Of a stretch of 64,000 nt of DNA, positions 21,987 to 32,529 are shown piece after piece (positions within the stretch are counted from its first letter, which is position 1; every line of letters begins with the position of its first letter). The notes below the pieces were generated by a model. The model worked only from the letters and a program-made list of their open reading frames with translations, had not been told where the DNA came from and did not search any database. The position numbers were made by a program, and so were the translations under genes. Origin of the DNA: Mycoplasmataceae bacterium. GTDB lineage: Bacteria; Bacillota_I; Bacilli_A; Mycoplasmatales; Mycoplasmoidaceae. The stretch is taken from NCBI GenBank assembly GCA_029009155.1, contig JAQXJX010000021.1:1-64000 (forward strand), written 5' to 3'.

Positions 21987-23078
21987 ATGTTAGTTAATAG
22001 GAATATAAAAAATTTTTTTCATGGGCGATCAATACAGTCAATAACATTTGCTTTTATTGCATCATTAATTTTTTTGCTTCTACAATGTACTGAAGTTAAT
22101 TTAGTTCTTTTAATTCAAAAAGTTTATCAGACTCATAATATTTATACTTTCTATAACTTATTCAGTGATTTTGATAAGAATATTCCTATTATGAGTTGAA
22201 TGTCTCCATTTTACACAATTGCCTTAGGGACATGATTTATTTTTCCTTTTATTATTTATATAGTTTATGGTCCTAAACAAACAGCTAAACTATGTGGGAT
22301 ATCATCTCTTGTTTACACAATATCATTTGCCATTAGCATAATATTTCCAGCTGATGCCTCTGCTGTTCAAGAATATGGGAAGAGTCTTTTATCTAATAGC
22401 ACAAATTTTTTTGATAAAATGAACCTTTTTGTGTTAGAAAACAATTTTCCTTTGTTATCTTTTCCTTCTAACCATTGTTCTAATCAATTATTATTATGTT
22501 TTTCTATTCTTACTTGTATGATTACTACTACAAATAAAGAAGACTGAAAAATTAAAAACAAATGATTTTATTTAAAGTTATTATTAATGATCTTGTGCAT
22601 TGCTTATACAGCTATTGTTTGCATATCCACTTTTTCTTTAAAAGCTCACTACTTTTATGACTGAATTCCTTCATTAGTAATTTGCTTGGTTTCGTGAATT
22701 ACCATGAGTTTAATAAAAAATGATCCATTTCAAAACTTTTATCTTAAATTAATTATTAATACTGGTTGGGTTCTTAAATGTTTTGATGATAGAAATGCAT
22801 ATGAATATAAAAACTATCTAACATGAGGGAATATATATTCAAAAGAAAATAAATTTTTTGATAAGAAAAAACAAACAATAAGAATTAATGGAATTTTAAT
22901 AACAACATTAATTTTGTTTATTACCTTAATTGCAATGAGTTTAGCTATAGCATCACAATTTTCTTATTGACTTAATTTATTTCATGCTTTCTTAACTTTG
23001 ATTTCTTTTATGTTAATAGCTTTATTACTTACTTTATTTATCAATAAAGAATTTAAACAACAAATAAAATCTATTTAA
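21987..23078 (+). CDS. PAP2-superfamily-like integral membrane protein
   Basis: A 363-residue protein with about eight hydrophobic segments. Two pieces resemble the phosphatidic acid phosphatase type 2 active site: FPSNHCSNQ, like the PSGH motif with the catalytic His, and about 50 residues later STFSLKAHYFYDWIPS, like the final S..K.HY..D motif. The upstream KxxxxxxRP motif is not evident. A lipid phosphate phosphatase or phosphotransferase acting on the outer membrane face is the best guess. The C-terminal 90 residues with two more membrane segments are unrecognised. It overlaps the convergent HD phosphohydrolase gene by 8 bp. Confidence 0.65.
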
Positions 23079-24252
23079 TTTGGATAATGTAAGATGTTGA
23101 ATATTTAATATCTTTTAATTTATTCATAATCTTACTAACTTTTGTTAGTTCTTTAACATTTTGCAATTTATCAATTACATATATTGGATCAGGGTTTTCA
23201 GTATAAATTCTTAATGGTTTAACATTATAAATACCAACAAAATATTCACTATTTTCTTTTAATAATTCTTGATATTTTGCTTGGTTACCATTTGCATCTA
23301 CTGTAATTAATGTTGTATCATCATATGCTTTTAATAATTTAACTAATATTTCATCTTTTTCTATTCTTAAAGATTCAATAAATGTTGAAAAAACAAAATC
23401 ATCTAATTTTAAGAATTCATGAACTTTAAATTCTTTATTTTTAAATCAAGGGTCGAATAATTTAATTAAATCTGTTTGACTAATGAATTTATAATTTTGC
23501 TTAATTAATTCTTTTACTCTTTTAAAAATAGATGAAACTACAAATTCATATTTAATAGTGTTTGGATTATTGTAAACACGCTCATACATATGAAATCTAC
23601 CAATTAATAAATTTTCTATTTCAGCAACAATTTTTTCTTCAAAACATAATCTGCCATCAACTATTCTACTGCCTCTAATTAGAATAGAAGGATTAATTTG
23701 TCCATAAGCTGCTCCTGTATATCAGCTATCTCTTAATAAATAGTCCATTCTATCAGCATCAATTTGTGAATCAATTAAGTCTGTTGTTCATTGTGCTTTT
23801 GCTTTTTTAAATAAAACATCAACTACATCATTAGGATTAATATTATTTTGAACTAATATTTTATGAATATTAGTTGTTTTATCTAAAATGATTTTTTTAG
23901 TGTATTCCTCATGATTAATTCCAGTGTATTTTTCAAAAGCATGTGAATTTGGTCCATGTCCTAAATCATGAAGTAATGCAGCACAAAGCAAGACTTTTGA
24001 TTCATAAGGATGTTCGATTGATAAATCTAGTTGATTGATAAACCTTCTTGTTATTTCATATGCACCTAGACAATGTGATAATCTTGTATGGGAAGCTGAA
24101 GTAAAGATGATATCACTGCATCCTAATTGTTTAATTCTTGATAGTCTTCTAAATTCAGGTGTATTAACAAGATTAATCATTCAATAGTTTTCATTATCAA
24201 ATGAAATTTCTTTTAAAATTGGGTCTACAAAAAATTTTCGTTGTTTGTTCAT
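23071..24252 (-). CDS. HD-domain phosphohydrolase (YwfO/dGTPase-like)
   Basis: A 393-residue metal-dependent phosphohydrolase. The HD signature is complete: RLSRIKQLG, then HTRLSHCLGAYEITRRF with the first metal His, then LLHDLGHGPNSHAFE with the His-Asp pair, then SQIDADRMDYLLRDS with the fourth ligand Asp. This arrangement matches the dNTP triphosphohydrolase-like HD proteins of Firmicutes such as YwfO. The substrate is likely a nucleotide, but that is inference from the family. The C-terminal 150 residues are mixed alpha/beta and not recognisable. It is divergent from rubrerythrin, sharing an 87-bp promoter region. Confidence 0.85.
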
Positions 24253-24339
24253 ATTTGCATCTAACTATATTTTAGAATAAAGACTAGTTTAAAAAAATAT
24301 AGAATAATAATAGATATATATAAAAAGAGGAATTAAACT

Positions 24340-24903
24340 ATGTCTATAAAATGTGAATGCTTAACAAAATTAAAAGGAACAAAGACTGAAAAGAATTTAA
24401 TGGAAGCTTTTGCTGGAGAAAGCAAGGCTCACACACAATATCTATATTTTGCTTCAAAAGCAAAAAAAGAAGGATATAACCAAATTGCAAATTATTTCAC
24501 TGAAACAGCTTTAAATGAAAAAGAACATGCAAAAATTTGATTTAAACTTTTAAACTGTGGTGAAGTACCTTCAACTATTGAAAATTTAAAAACTGCAGCT
24601 AGTGGTGAACATTATGAATGAACAAGTATGTATAAACAAATGGCAGCAGATGCAAGAGAAGAAGGTTTTAATAGAATAGCTGATTTATTTGAAGCAGTTT
24701 CTCAAATTGAATCAACACATGAAAAACGTTATTTAGATTTACTTAAAAATATTGAAGAAAATAAAGTATTTTCAAGAGATACTGATGAAGAATGAGTATG
24801 TATGAACTGTGGAAACATTGTTAAAGGTAAAGAAGCTCCAAATATGTGCCCAGTTTGTTCACATGAAAAATCTTATTACAAACTTTTAAAAAAGGATTAC
24901 TAA
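24340..24903 (+). CDS. rbr: Rubrerythrin
   Basis: A 187-residue non-haem iron protein that reduces hydrogen peroxide to water with electrons from rubredoxin-type partners. The N-terminal four-helix diiron domain has the ligand motifs GESKAH (Glu 27) and NEKEH, repeated in the second half as REEGF and QIESTHEKRY. The C-terminal rubredoxin-like FeS4 site is complete: CMNCG, 12 residues, then CPVC. Three TGA codons encode Trp. Two small paralogous membrane proteins follow immediately, the first 5 bp downstream. Rubrerythrin is a hallmark of anaerobes and is unusual in a mycoplasma; it would supply peroxide defence where catalase and SOD are lacking. Confidence 0.95.
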
Positions 24904-24908
24904 TTTAG

Positions 24909-25337
24909 ATGCAAGCTCGTGTTGAAAAAGAACGTGAAGTAATATTAAGTAAAGCAGACCGCCGTAAAAGAGGAAGAAAATTTTTTATTCTTCTTTCATT
25001 AGTTCTTTTTATGGGATTTGTAATTATCTCTATTGTTTCAGCTTTTTTAGGCAAACAGCAATTATATTGACAATGAAGTAATCAAGAATACAACATTGGG
25101 GGTACAGAATTAACTATTTTTGGTTGATCTATGTTATCTATTGGTGTTTTATGCTTAATATTTGGCGTTATTTCTTGATTCTTCACAATATCATTACAGT
25201 CATCAACTAGAATGCTAAGAGAAGCTATTGCAGTTCAAGTTAAAGAAAAAGCTACTCATATAAAAACTAAACCAATCAATAAATCTGCTGCAGAGTCTGC
25301 AACAAAAAGATTAAAATCTAAGGCAATTAAGAGTTAG
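24909..25337 (+). CDS. Small two-TM membrane protein (copy 1), in operon with rubrerythrin
   Basis: A 142-residue protein with a very basic N terminus (KADRRKRGRK), a first hydrophobic helix (FFILLSLVLFMGFVIISIVS), an extracytoplasmic loop of about 25 residues rich in Trp, a second helix near residues 75-97 and a Lys-rich cytoplasmic tail. No family is recognised. It begins 5 bp after rbr, so it is almost certainly co-transcribed with it. The protein at 25404-25820 has the same layout and similar sequence around RKRGRK/RNWGRK and the second helix, so the two are tandem duplicates. Confidence 0.8.
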
Positions 25338-25403
25338 TGATAGCGAAAAATATATAATATAATACATATATTGAATAAATAATTTCATAATTAGGAGATT
25401 AAA

Positions 25404-25820
25404 ATGGGATTTATATCAAACGCAGAACGTGAGCGTAAACTTGAAAGAGTAAATCGTCGAAATTGAGGACGTAAAGTATTTATTTGTGTTACTCTTGTAT
25501 TGTTTCTTGCGTTTTTAACATTAAGTGTTGTTGCAAGTTTCTTATCTGAAGACAATAAAATATGAGCTTGATCAGCTGCAGGTTTCAATGTAAATGGAAC
25601 ATATTTAACTCCTTTTGGATGATTCATGTTTGTTTTAGTTGTAGCATGTGCAGTTTGCGGTATATTATCAATAATCTTTGTATTTACTTTCCAATCTGCA
25701 AGTAAAGTATTCCATGAAGCAATGGGATTAGCTACTACACCATTATCAGGTAGAGCTACTACTAAAGAAACAGCTAAATATGCACGTCAACGTTTAACTA
25801 CTAAAGCAATTAAAGACTAG
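25404..25820 (+). CDS. Small two-TM membrane protein (copy 2)
   Basis: A 138-residue paralog of the preceding gene. It has a basic N terminus (ERERKLERVNRRNWGRK), one helix (VFICVTLVLFLAFLTLSVVA), a loop of about 30 residues with several Trp, a second helix (FVLVVACAVCGILSIIFVFT) and a basic tail rich in Ala/Thr/Lys. A TTAGGAG ribosome-binding site lies 8 bp upstream. A terminator follows, making rbr and the two membrane genes a likely three-gene unit, although the 66-bp gap before this gene may hold its own promoter (TATAATATAATA at about 25351-25363). Function unknown. Confidence 0.8.
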
Positions 25821-25843
25821 TTAAAAAATAAAACAATTAGAAT

Positions 25844-25874
25844 AAGGAAGCTTAATATGCTTCCTTTTTTTATT
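25844..25874 (+). terminator. Terminator of the rubrerythrin/two-TM unit
   Basis: AAGGAAGC and GCTTCCTT pair around a seven-base loop and are followed by a T-run. Confidence 0.9.
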
Positions 25875-26583
25875 CTATTTAGACCAGAAAAAGTTATTCA
25901 ATATATTAATCATTAATATTAAAAGTTTAAAAAATCGCCAATTTACCATTAAATTATTTTATTGATGAATTGTATGATAATAGACATTTATTTAATATTC
26001 AAGAATTGATATATACTTTTTTATCTTCTTAAAATTAACTTTATTAAATTCACAATAGTTAAGATGTTTTATTTATTTTGAATTTTATCTAATTATTAAA
26101 CCATTTCTTTTATTTGTAAAATTTTAAATCTCTAATAAATATCATTGTAATTTACAAGCAATATAACTATAAACAATATATAGAAAAATCATTGTCATTA
26201 TGACATTATGGTTTATAAAATTAAAACCATAAGCAACTCTTTATAGAATAATCTACATTAAAAACTTGATTAACAAAGAAGTTATATCTTTTCCTTTATA
26301 ATGAATAATCTAAAGAAATATTAATAGGCAACTTAATCTTGCATTAATCATCATAGAACAGTTACTTGTAAAAAGGATTAGTTAGCTTCATTTATCCATG
26401 AGCTTAATAATAAACAACCTCTTTTATGCTGTTATATGGCAATAAAAAAGGTTGTTACACACAAAAGTATAATGCGTAGTGCTGCTATATTTCTATCCTG
26501 ACACAATTAGCCACTAATGTTGTAACAACATTTATATTTTACTTATATTAATTTAATTCATAAATTTTTTTAACTTCTATGAA
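25875..26583. other. AT-rich non-coding region of about 700 bp
   Basis: No complete gene is found on either strand with TGA as Trp. About 30 sense codons ending TAA near 25950-26032 may be a decayed gene end, but no start or similarity supports it. The right part has a long imperfect hairpin (26413-26456) and a near-palindrome AATGTTGTAACAACATT around 26517-26533. This is the longest gap in the window and may hold a structured RNA, a decayed gene or regulatory DNA. Confidence 0.5.
26413..26456 (+). repeat. Long inverted repeat (hairpin) in non-coding DNA
   Basis: AACAACCT at 26413 pairs with AGGTTGTT ending at 26456. The inner arms TTTTAT and ATAAAA extend the stem to about 14 bp. The loop contains GCTGTTATATGGC, which can itself pair at GC/GC. 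It is not followed by a T-run, so it is not a standard terminator. Confidence 0.5.
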
Positions 26584-26620
26584 TAAAAAAATCTATCTTT
26601 TTCAAGATAGATTAATTTTT
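26584..26620 (-). terminator. Terminator of the second APC permease
   Basis: On the minus strand AATCTATCTT and AAGATAGATT pair around a four-base loop and are followed by seven T. It overlaps the end of the permease gene by two bases. The plus strand also has a T-rich 3' side. Confidence 0.9.
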
Positions 26621-28247
26621 ATTTAGACATTACAATTGAAGAATCTGAGTTTAAATTAACATTTGTTTTTTGTCAAACTAATGGTTGTTTGTAATCTTTG
26701 TAAACTAATTTTATAAATAAATCATGAACAAAAGGAATTGCAAAGAATACTATTGAGAATGCTCAGAATCACACAGAAGCTTGTCAAGTTGCCATTACAG
26801 CTTGTTTTGTGTCAAAGAATAATCCTCATCCAGTAAATAGTTTGTTACCATCCATAATTGGATCACATAAGAATTGTTTAATTAAGCAATATCCTGCAAT
26901 ACCTCAACAACCTATTGTAGCAATTGAAGCAGCAATACATTGTCCTTTTTGATATGATACTTCACTAACTGGTACTTTATTAGTTTTACGGTTCATGATT
27001 GACATGAATGAAACTGTACCATATACAAGGAATATAAATACTGTTATTGCGTTAGTTAAACCATCAACTATTGCATCAGTGTTTAATATTATTGATGGTA
27101 CACATATTAACGCGATAACTATTAAAGAAGTGATTGACATTAACATTAATCCACCAAATGCTTCACATTTACCATTACTAATTTTTTTAAATCATTTGTA
27201 TCCGATTATTATTTCTTCATCAATTGCTGATTGCATAGCATTAGAAGCAGCAAATACAAATGAATTTAAACCACCAAATACTGAAACAAAGATTAGGATT
27301 GACATAATAACCTTCATAACAGATTTTAATGTCTCATTGTTTCCAAATAAAGTATCAACTAAAGTATAAGGATCACCAGTTCCTGAAACAATTTGCGCAA
27401 TTGTAATAAGGATATAAATAGTACCTGCTGTTATCATTGAGACAACAATAGATAATGGAACATTTTTAGTTGGATTTTTTACTTGTTTAGCTACATTTCC
27501 TACAATTAAGAAAGAGTCAAATGCAAACATGATACCAGGTAATGAAGCTATAACTCCACCGAAATCAAAATTTTCTTTTTTATCCCCAATATGAGGATTA
27601 CTGAATAAGTTGTTATCAGGAAATAAGCATCCTGCAACTATTCCACCAAGTAAAACTAAACCAATAGGAATAAATTTTGAAAAAGCTAAATATCCTGATA
27701 GTTTACCTGCAATTTTATTGTTTAAGTAATTCATTAAAATTAATCCATAAACCATTATGGCTGCAACTAATACAATAAGTGAAAAGTTTATACCTGTAAT
27801 TCCATCAGATGTTCCAGCTCAACTTGGGTTAGTATTAAAAATAGCCTCAGCTGCAAATATACCAATAGCCATAGGATATATAGCAAAGTAGAATAAAGGA
27901 TACATAATTTTTAAAAATCTACCAAATCTATATCCAACATATCTTTCAGCTCATCCTGCTAAACCACTATTAGCAGATTTAGTTTTACAACGTGTAATTT
28001 CACCATATGAATAAGCGGTTGCTAATGCAATTACGAATGCAATTATTCAACCTAGTAGCATACCTCAACCATTACCATGGTTGAATCTCATTACACCACC
28101 ATTTTTAAAGAAAACACCACACCCTACAACTGCACCAATAATAATAGTTACAGCACCAATTAGTCCAATTTTACCTGCAGTCTCTGTTTTAACAGAAACG
28201 GTAGGTCCGGTTGTTGGTTTATTGTTATTTTCACCAAATGTTTTCAC
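26619..28247 (-). CDS. APC-superfamily amino acid permease, paralog of the gene at 6639-8255
   Basis: A 542-residue permease with about 12 membrane segments. The helix 1 motif IIIGAVVGCGVFFKNGG is conserved, as are PTKNVPLSIVVSMITAG in the middle and KVPVSEVSYQKGQC late in the protein. The start is GTG at 28247, chosen because AGGAGG lies five bases upstream, the strongest Shine-Dalgarno sequence in this part of the window. The whole protein aligns with the permease at 6639-8255, including VKTETA near the N terminus and PGIMFAFDSFLIVGNVAK, so the two arose by duplication. The substrate is unknown. Confidence 0.9.
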
Positions 28248-28413
28248 AAATACCTCCTAAATTTTTATCAAATACTAATAAATTATAGTTATTTGCATAA
28301 AAATATTTACAAATATGAATTAAATGTAAAAAAAATTTAGCAATTTAGAAGATTTATAGTTATGAAGATTTTTAAAATATAATATTAATTAATATACATA
28401 TTACAAATCACTT

Positions 28414-28644
28414 ATGGATTGAGCTACTATTACACTAATTGTTATTGGAGTTATTGCTATTATTGTTGGTTTACTACTTTCAAGTAGTGGATCTACTTCT
28501 GGATTAAGTTCAATGGCTGGACAAGACCTTGAACTATTCAAAAAAACTAAAGACCGTGGTTTTATAAAGGTCATGCAAATGGTAATGTTCTTTTTATTAT
28601 TACTATCGGTTGTAATTATTATTGTTCATCGTATGATTGGATAA
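28414..28644 (+). CDS. secG: Preprotein translocase subunit SecG
   Basis: A 76-residue protein with two hydrophobic helices around a loop that contains LLLSSSGSTSGLSSM, matching the SecG pattern of a Gly/Ser-rich segment after helix 1. SecG assists SecYE and SecA in export. It starts two bases before the rnr ATG region (stop at 28644, rnr at 28647), and secG-rnr-smpB is the conserved order in Firmicutes and mycoplasmas. This context largely decides the identification of such a short protein. Confidence 0.88.
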
Positions 28645-28646
28645 TA

Positions 28647-30869
28647 ATGAATACTTTTAAAAATAAAAATAACAAAAATACATATTCAGTAGATCAAGCA
28701 AAAAAAGCAATACTTGATATTATTAAGTTAGAGACAAGACCAATTAAAGATTTTGTTTTATTAAGAAAGATAATTTCTTCTCCTAATAAAAATGCTAATG
28801 GTTATTTACCTAATGATATTTTTTATGAAGCATTAGAAAAGTTAGTTGAATCTGGAGAAATTAAGAAATTATCAAAAAGTGAATCATATGTTATGGGGTA
28901 TGAAAATGCCCCTGTGGATCAATCAATAACATATACAGGTAACATTAGATTAAATTCATTTGGTTCCGGATTTGTTGATGTTATTGAAAACGGAAATAAA
29001 AAAACATTTTATATTTTTAGAACAAATATCAATGGCGCTCTAGATGGGGATAACGTTGAAATTAGTCCAATGATTAAACCTGTATCTAAAAATAATACAT
29101 ATGATGCTGTTGTTAATAAAGTTATATCTAGAGGAAAAGATTTCTTTGTTTGTATTTATGAATTAGATAAACAAACAAATAAATTTAAAGTAACACCAGA
29201 TAATGAAAAAATGTATTATGAAATTATTTTGGATGATACTACAGGTATAGTTGATGGTCAAAAGATTTTAGTAAAAATTAAATCATATGAAAATAATAAA
29301 GCATATGGAACTATTAGTAGAATAATTGGGCATAAATCTGATGTTGGTGCTGATGTATTATCAATAGTTTTAGATAAAGGTGTAGAACCAGATTTTACAG
29401 AAGAAACATTAGAATACTCACGTTCTTTAAAATTAAATATAGATGAATATCAAAGACAAATTAGAAAAGATTTAACTAATTTACCAATTGTAACAATTGA
29501 CCCTGCTACAAGTAAAGATTTTGATGATGCTATATATGTAAAGAAAATCAGTGATAAATGTTTTAAATTAATAGTTTGTATTGCTGATGTTGCTCATTAT
29601 GTACAACCTGAGTCGTTATTAGATGAAGTAGCCCTTAAACGTGGATGCTCTATCTATTTGGTTGATAGAGTTATTCCAATGTTGCCTCATATTTTATCTG
29701 ACGATATTTGTTCATTAAATTATGATGTAGAGCGTTTAACAATGACTTCAGAAATGACAATTGATGATGAAGGTAATATTAGTAACATTCAAGTTTATCC
29801 TTCAATAATTAAAAGCCACCGTCGTTTTGCTTATGATGAAGTAAATCAATATTTTAACAAACAATCTGATTTACCTAATGATACTGAAGAAGTGAAAGAT
29901 ATGCTATTTGATGCAAGACAATTACATCATATTTTATCTAAAGCAAAAGCAAAACGTGGTTACATATCTTTTGATGTTCCTGAACCTATTATTAAGTTGG
30001 ATGAACATGGTTTTCCTATTTCGATTGAAAAAAGAAAATCAGGTGAAGCACAAGAGATGATTGAAGATTTCATGTTAGCGGCTAATGAAGCTGTAACAAA
30101 ATTTGCTCATAAAAATAATGTACCTTTTATTTATCGTGTTCATGAAAAACCAAATGAAGATAAGATTAAAACATTATTAATTGAAACTAAAAAACTTAAC
30201 TTTAAAATTACAACAGATTTAAAGAATATTCAACCATCTGATATTTCTAAATGGTTTAAAGATAATGAGAAAAATCCTAATATGGATTTAATTAACACTT
30301 TAATGCTAAGGTGTATGGCAAAAGCTGAATATAGTGTTAATAATGTAGGTCACTTTGGTTTAGCATTAGAAGATTATACTCATTTTACTTCTCCAATTAG
30401 ACGTTATCCAGATTTGATGGTTGGTAGATTGTTTTGAATGTATATTTTTGAAAGAGAAAAATATACAGATGAACAACGTAATCATTTTGTAAATTTACTT
30501 GATGAATATTGTAAATTATCATCTAAAAATGAAGTAATTGCCATTGACTGTGAAAGAGATGTTAATTCAATGAAATTTGCAGAATACATGACAAGACATA
30601 TTGGTGAAGAATTTGATGGATATGTTTCAAGTGTAACAAGCTTTGGATGTTTTGTAGAGTTACCTAATACTATTGAAGGATTAATCAAATTAGCTGATTT
30701 ATCTAAAGCTGATTTCTTTACTTATATGGAAAATACAAATGAGCTAATAGGAAAAAATACTGGATTAGTATTTAGGTTAGGAACTAAGGTAAGAGTTAAA
30801 GTAATTCAAGCAAGTAAAGAATTAAGGAAAATTAATTTTGAATTAGTTCGTCATTTAGGCAATAGATAA
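28647..30869 (+). CDS. rnr: Ribonuclease R
   Basis: A processive 3'-5' exoribonuclease that degrades structured RNA and takes part in tmRNA-linked decay, 740 residues. An N-terminal winged-helix-like part and cold-shock domains precede the RNB catalytic domain, which has TIDPATSKDFDDAIYVKKI with the metal-binding aspartates, LVDRVIPMLPHILSDDICSL and YTHFTSPIRRYPDLMVGR. The C-terminal S1 RNA-binding domain runs from EEFDGYVSSVTSFGCFVEL. One TGA after GRLF encodes Trp. It is translationally linked to secG and is followed by smpB one base later. Confidence 0.97.
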
Positions 30870-30870
30870 T

Positions 30871-31308
30871 ATGCATATTTTGTTTTCCAATAAAAAGCTT
30901 CATTTAAATTACTTTGTTCTCGAAAAGTATGAATGTGGTATTGAATTAAAAGGATATGAAGTAAAATCAATTGTAAAAGCTAATGCTAATATTGATCAAG
31001 CTTATGTCGTTTTTAGAAATGATGAAGCATACTTAATTAATATGTATGTAGCTCCTTATAATGAAGCTGGTAAGTGACTGCAATTACCACCTGAAAGAAC
31101 TAGAAAGCTGCTATTACATAAGCATGAAATTCTTAAATTACAATATAAAGTTAAAAAAGAAAAAGCAGCTATTATTCCAAATTTAGTTTATCTATCAAAA
31201 GATAAAATTAAAGTAGAAATTTGTTTGTGTAAATCTAAAAAAGATCATGACAAACGAGAAGATATTAAAAAAAGAGATAATCAAAGAGAAATGAAGAAAT
31301 ATTATTAA
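30871..31308 (+). CDS. smpB: tmRNA-binding protein SmpB
   Basis: A 145-residue SsrA-binding protein that brings tmRNA to stalled ribosomes. The family pattern is visible: LNYFVLEKYECGIELKGYEV, then SIVKANANIDQAYVVFRNDE, the RKLLLHKHEI segment, and a basic C-terminal tail that occupies the mRNA channel. A TGA encodes Trp before LQLPPERTRKLL. The gene lies one base after rnr. The tmRNA gene itself was not found in the window. Confidence 0.96.
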
Positions 31309-31361
31309 ATAATCTATATTTCTTTTTTCTTTTTATAATTAATTGTTTAATTATTAACATT

Positions 31362-32303
31362 ATGAAGTTAATACATAAAAATGAATATAATGCTCATTGG
31401 TTTACAATAAAGACAAATAGTGGTTTAAATGTATGTTTATGCAATATTGGTGCTTCTGTATTTAAAATTAAATACAAAGATATAGATTGTTTATATGCAC
31501 CAAAAACCAAAAAAGAATTTATTAATTCATTTTTATTTTGTGGAAAAACTTTAGGAAGGGTTGCATGTAGATTGCATAACCCCATATTCATAGATAATAA
31601 AAAATATGAACTACCAGTTTCAGATAACTCAAATATATTTTTACATAGTGGGAATGAAAAATCATTATCATATGATCCATTTGAATATGAGGTAAATTGA
31701 TCTAAAAATAAAGATACATTAAATATTGAATTCAAATATATTGAAAAAGATTTAGTAAGAGGTTTTCCTGGTAATTGTGCAATAAAAATTATTTATCAAT
31801 TTAATGACAACTTGGATTCATTTAAAATAATATTTAATGCAGTTAGTGATAAAAAAACATATATAAATTTGTCAAACCACATGTATTTTAATTTTAATAA
31901 TGATGTTGATTTATCAAGATATTTTATTAAGTGTAATGTAAATAAATATGGTTTAACTAATAAAGAATTATTGATAGTAGATAATCAAAAAATTCCAGAA
32001 TATTTAACTTTTGATGGTAAACAATCAATTAAAGAACAAATAGAATTAATTTATCCTAAAACATTTGATGATCTATTAATTTTTGATAATTCAAAAAGCA
32101 ATCAGAATTTAATTGATATTAAAAATGATGATATTGAATTAAAAATTAAAACAACATTTCCTGCTTTTAATTATTTTATTTATGTCAATAAGTTTATTGC
32201 AATAGAACCTCAAAAAAATAATTTTTTGGTTGATTCGATAACATATGATAAAAATCAAAGATTTTTATATGAGTCTATATATGAATTTAAGAAACTAAGA
32301 TAA
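31362..32303 (+). CDS. galM: Aldose 1-epimerase-like protein
   Basis: A 313-residue protein of the galactose mutarotase fold, which interconverts alpha and beta anomers of sugars. Recognisable segments are NIGASVFKIKYKDIDCLYAP, CGKTLGRVACRL, NLSNHMYFNF with the active-site His, and PKTFDDLLIF near the C terminus. The sequence is divergent and the final catalytic Glu is likely within FIAIEPQ. An anomer-specific sugar phosphate made in the GH65 operon at 57684 may be a substrate partner, but that is speculation. The gene follows smpB with a 53-bp gap and ends with a terminator. Confidence 0.8.
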
Positions 32304-32306
32304 TAT

Positions 32307-32340
32307 AAAAAATACATAATTTTCTTATGTATTTTTTTAG
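32307..32340 (+). terminator. Terminator of galM
   Basis: AAATACATAA and TTATGTATTT pair around a five-base loop and are followed by a run of T. Confidence 0.88.
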
Positions 32341-32529
32341 CATATTTAAATTCAATTTTTACAGATGCTATTTCAATGGTTGATTATATATTCAAGAAAG
32401 AAATAGACTAATGTTTTTTAGTTAGATGAGTTATTGCTAATAAGATTGAAAGAATGTTTATTAAAAAAACATAATATTACATATGCAATACTATGTTAAT
32501 TAAAAGTTAGATTAAAATTATTCTTTACT

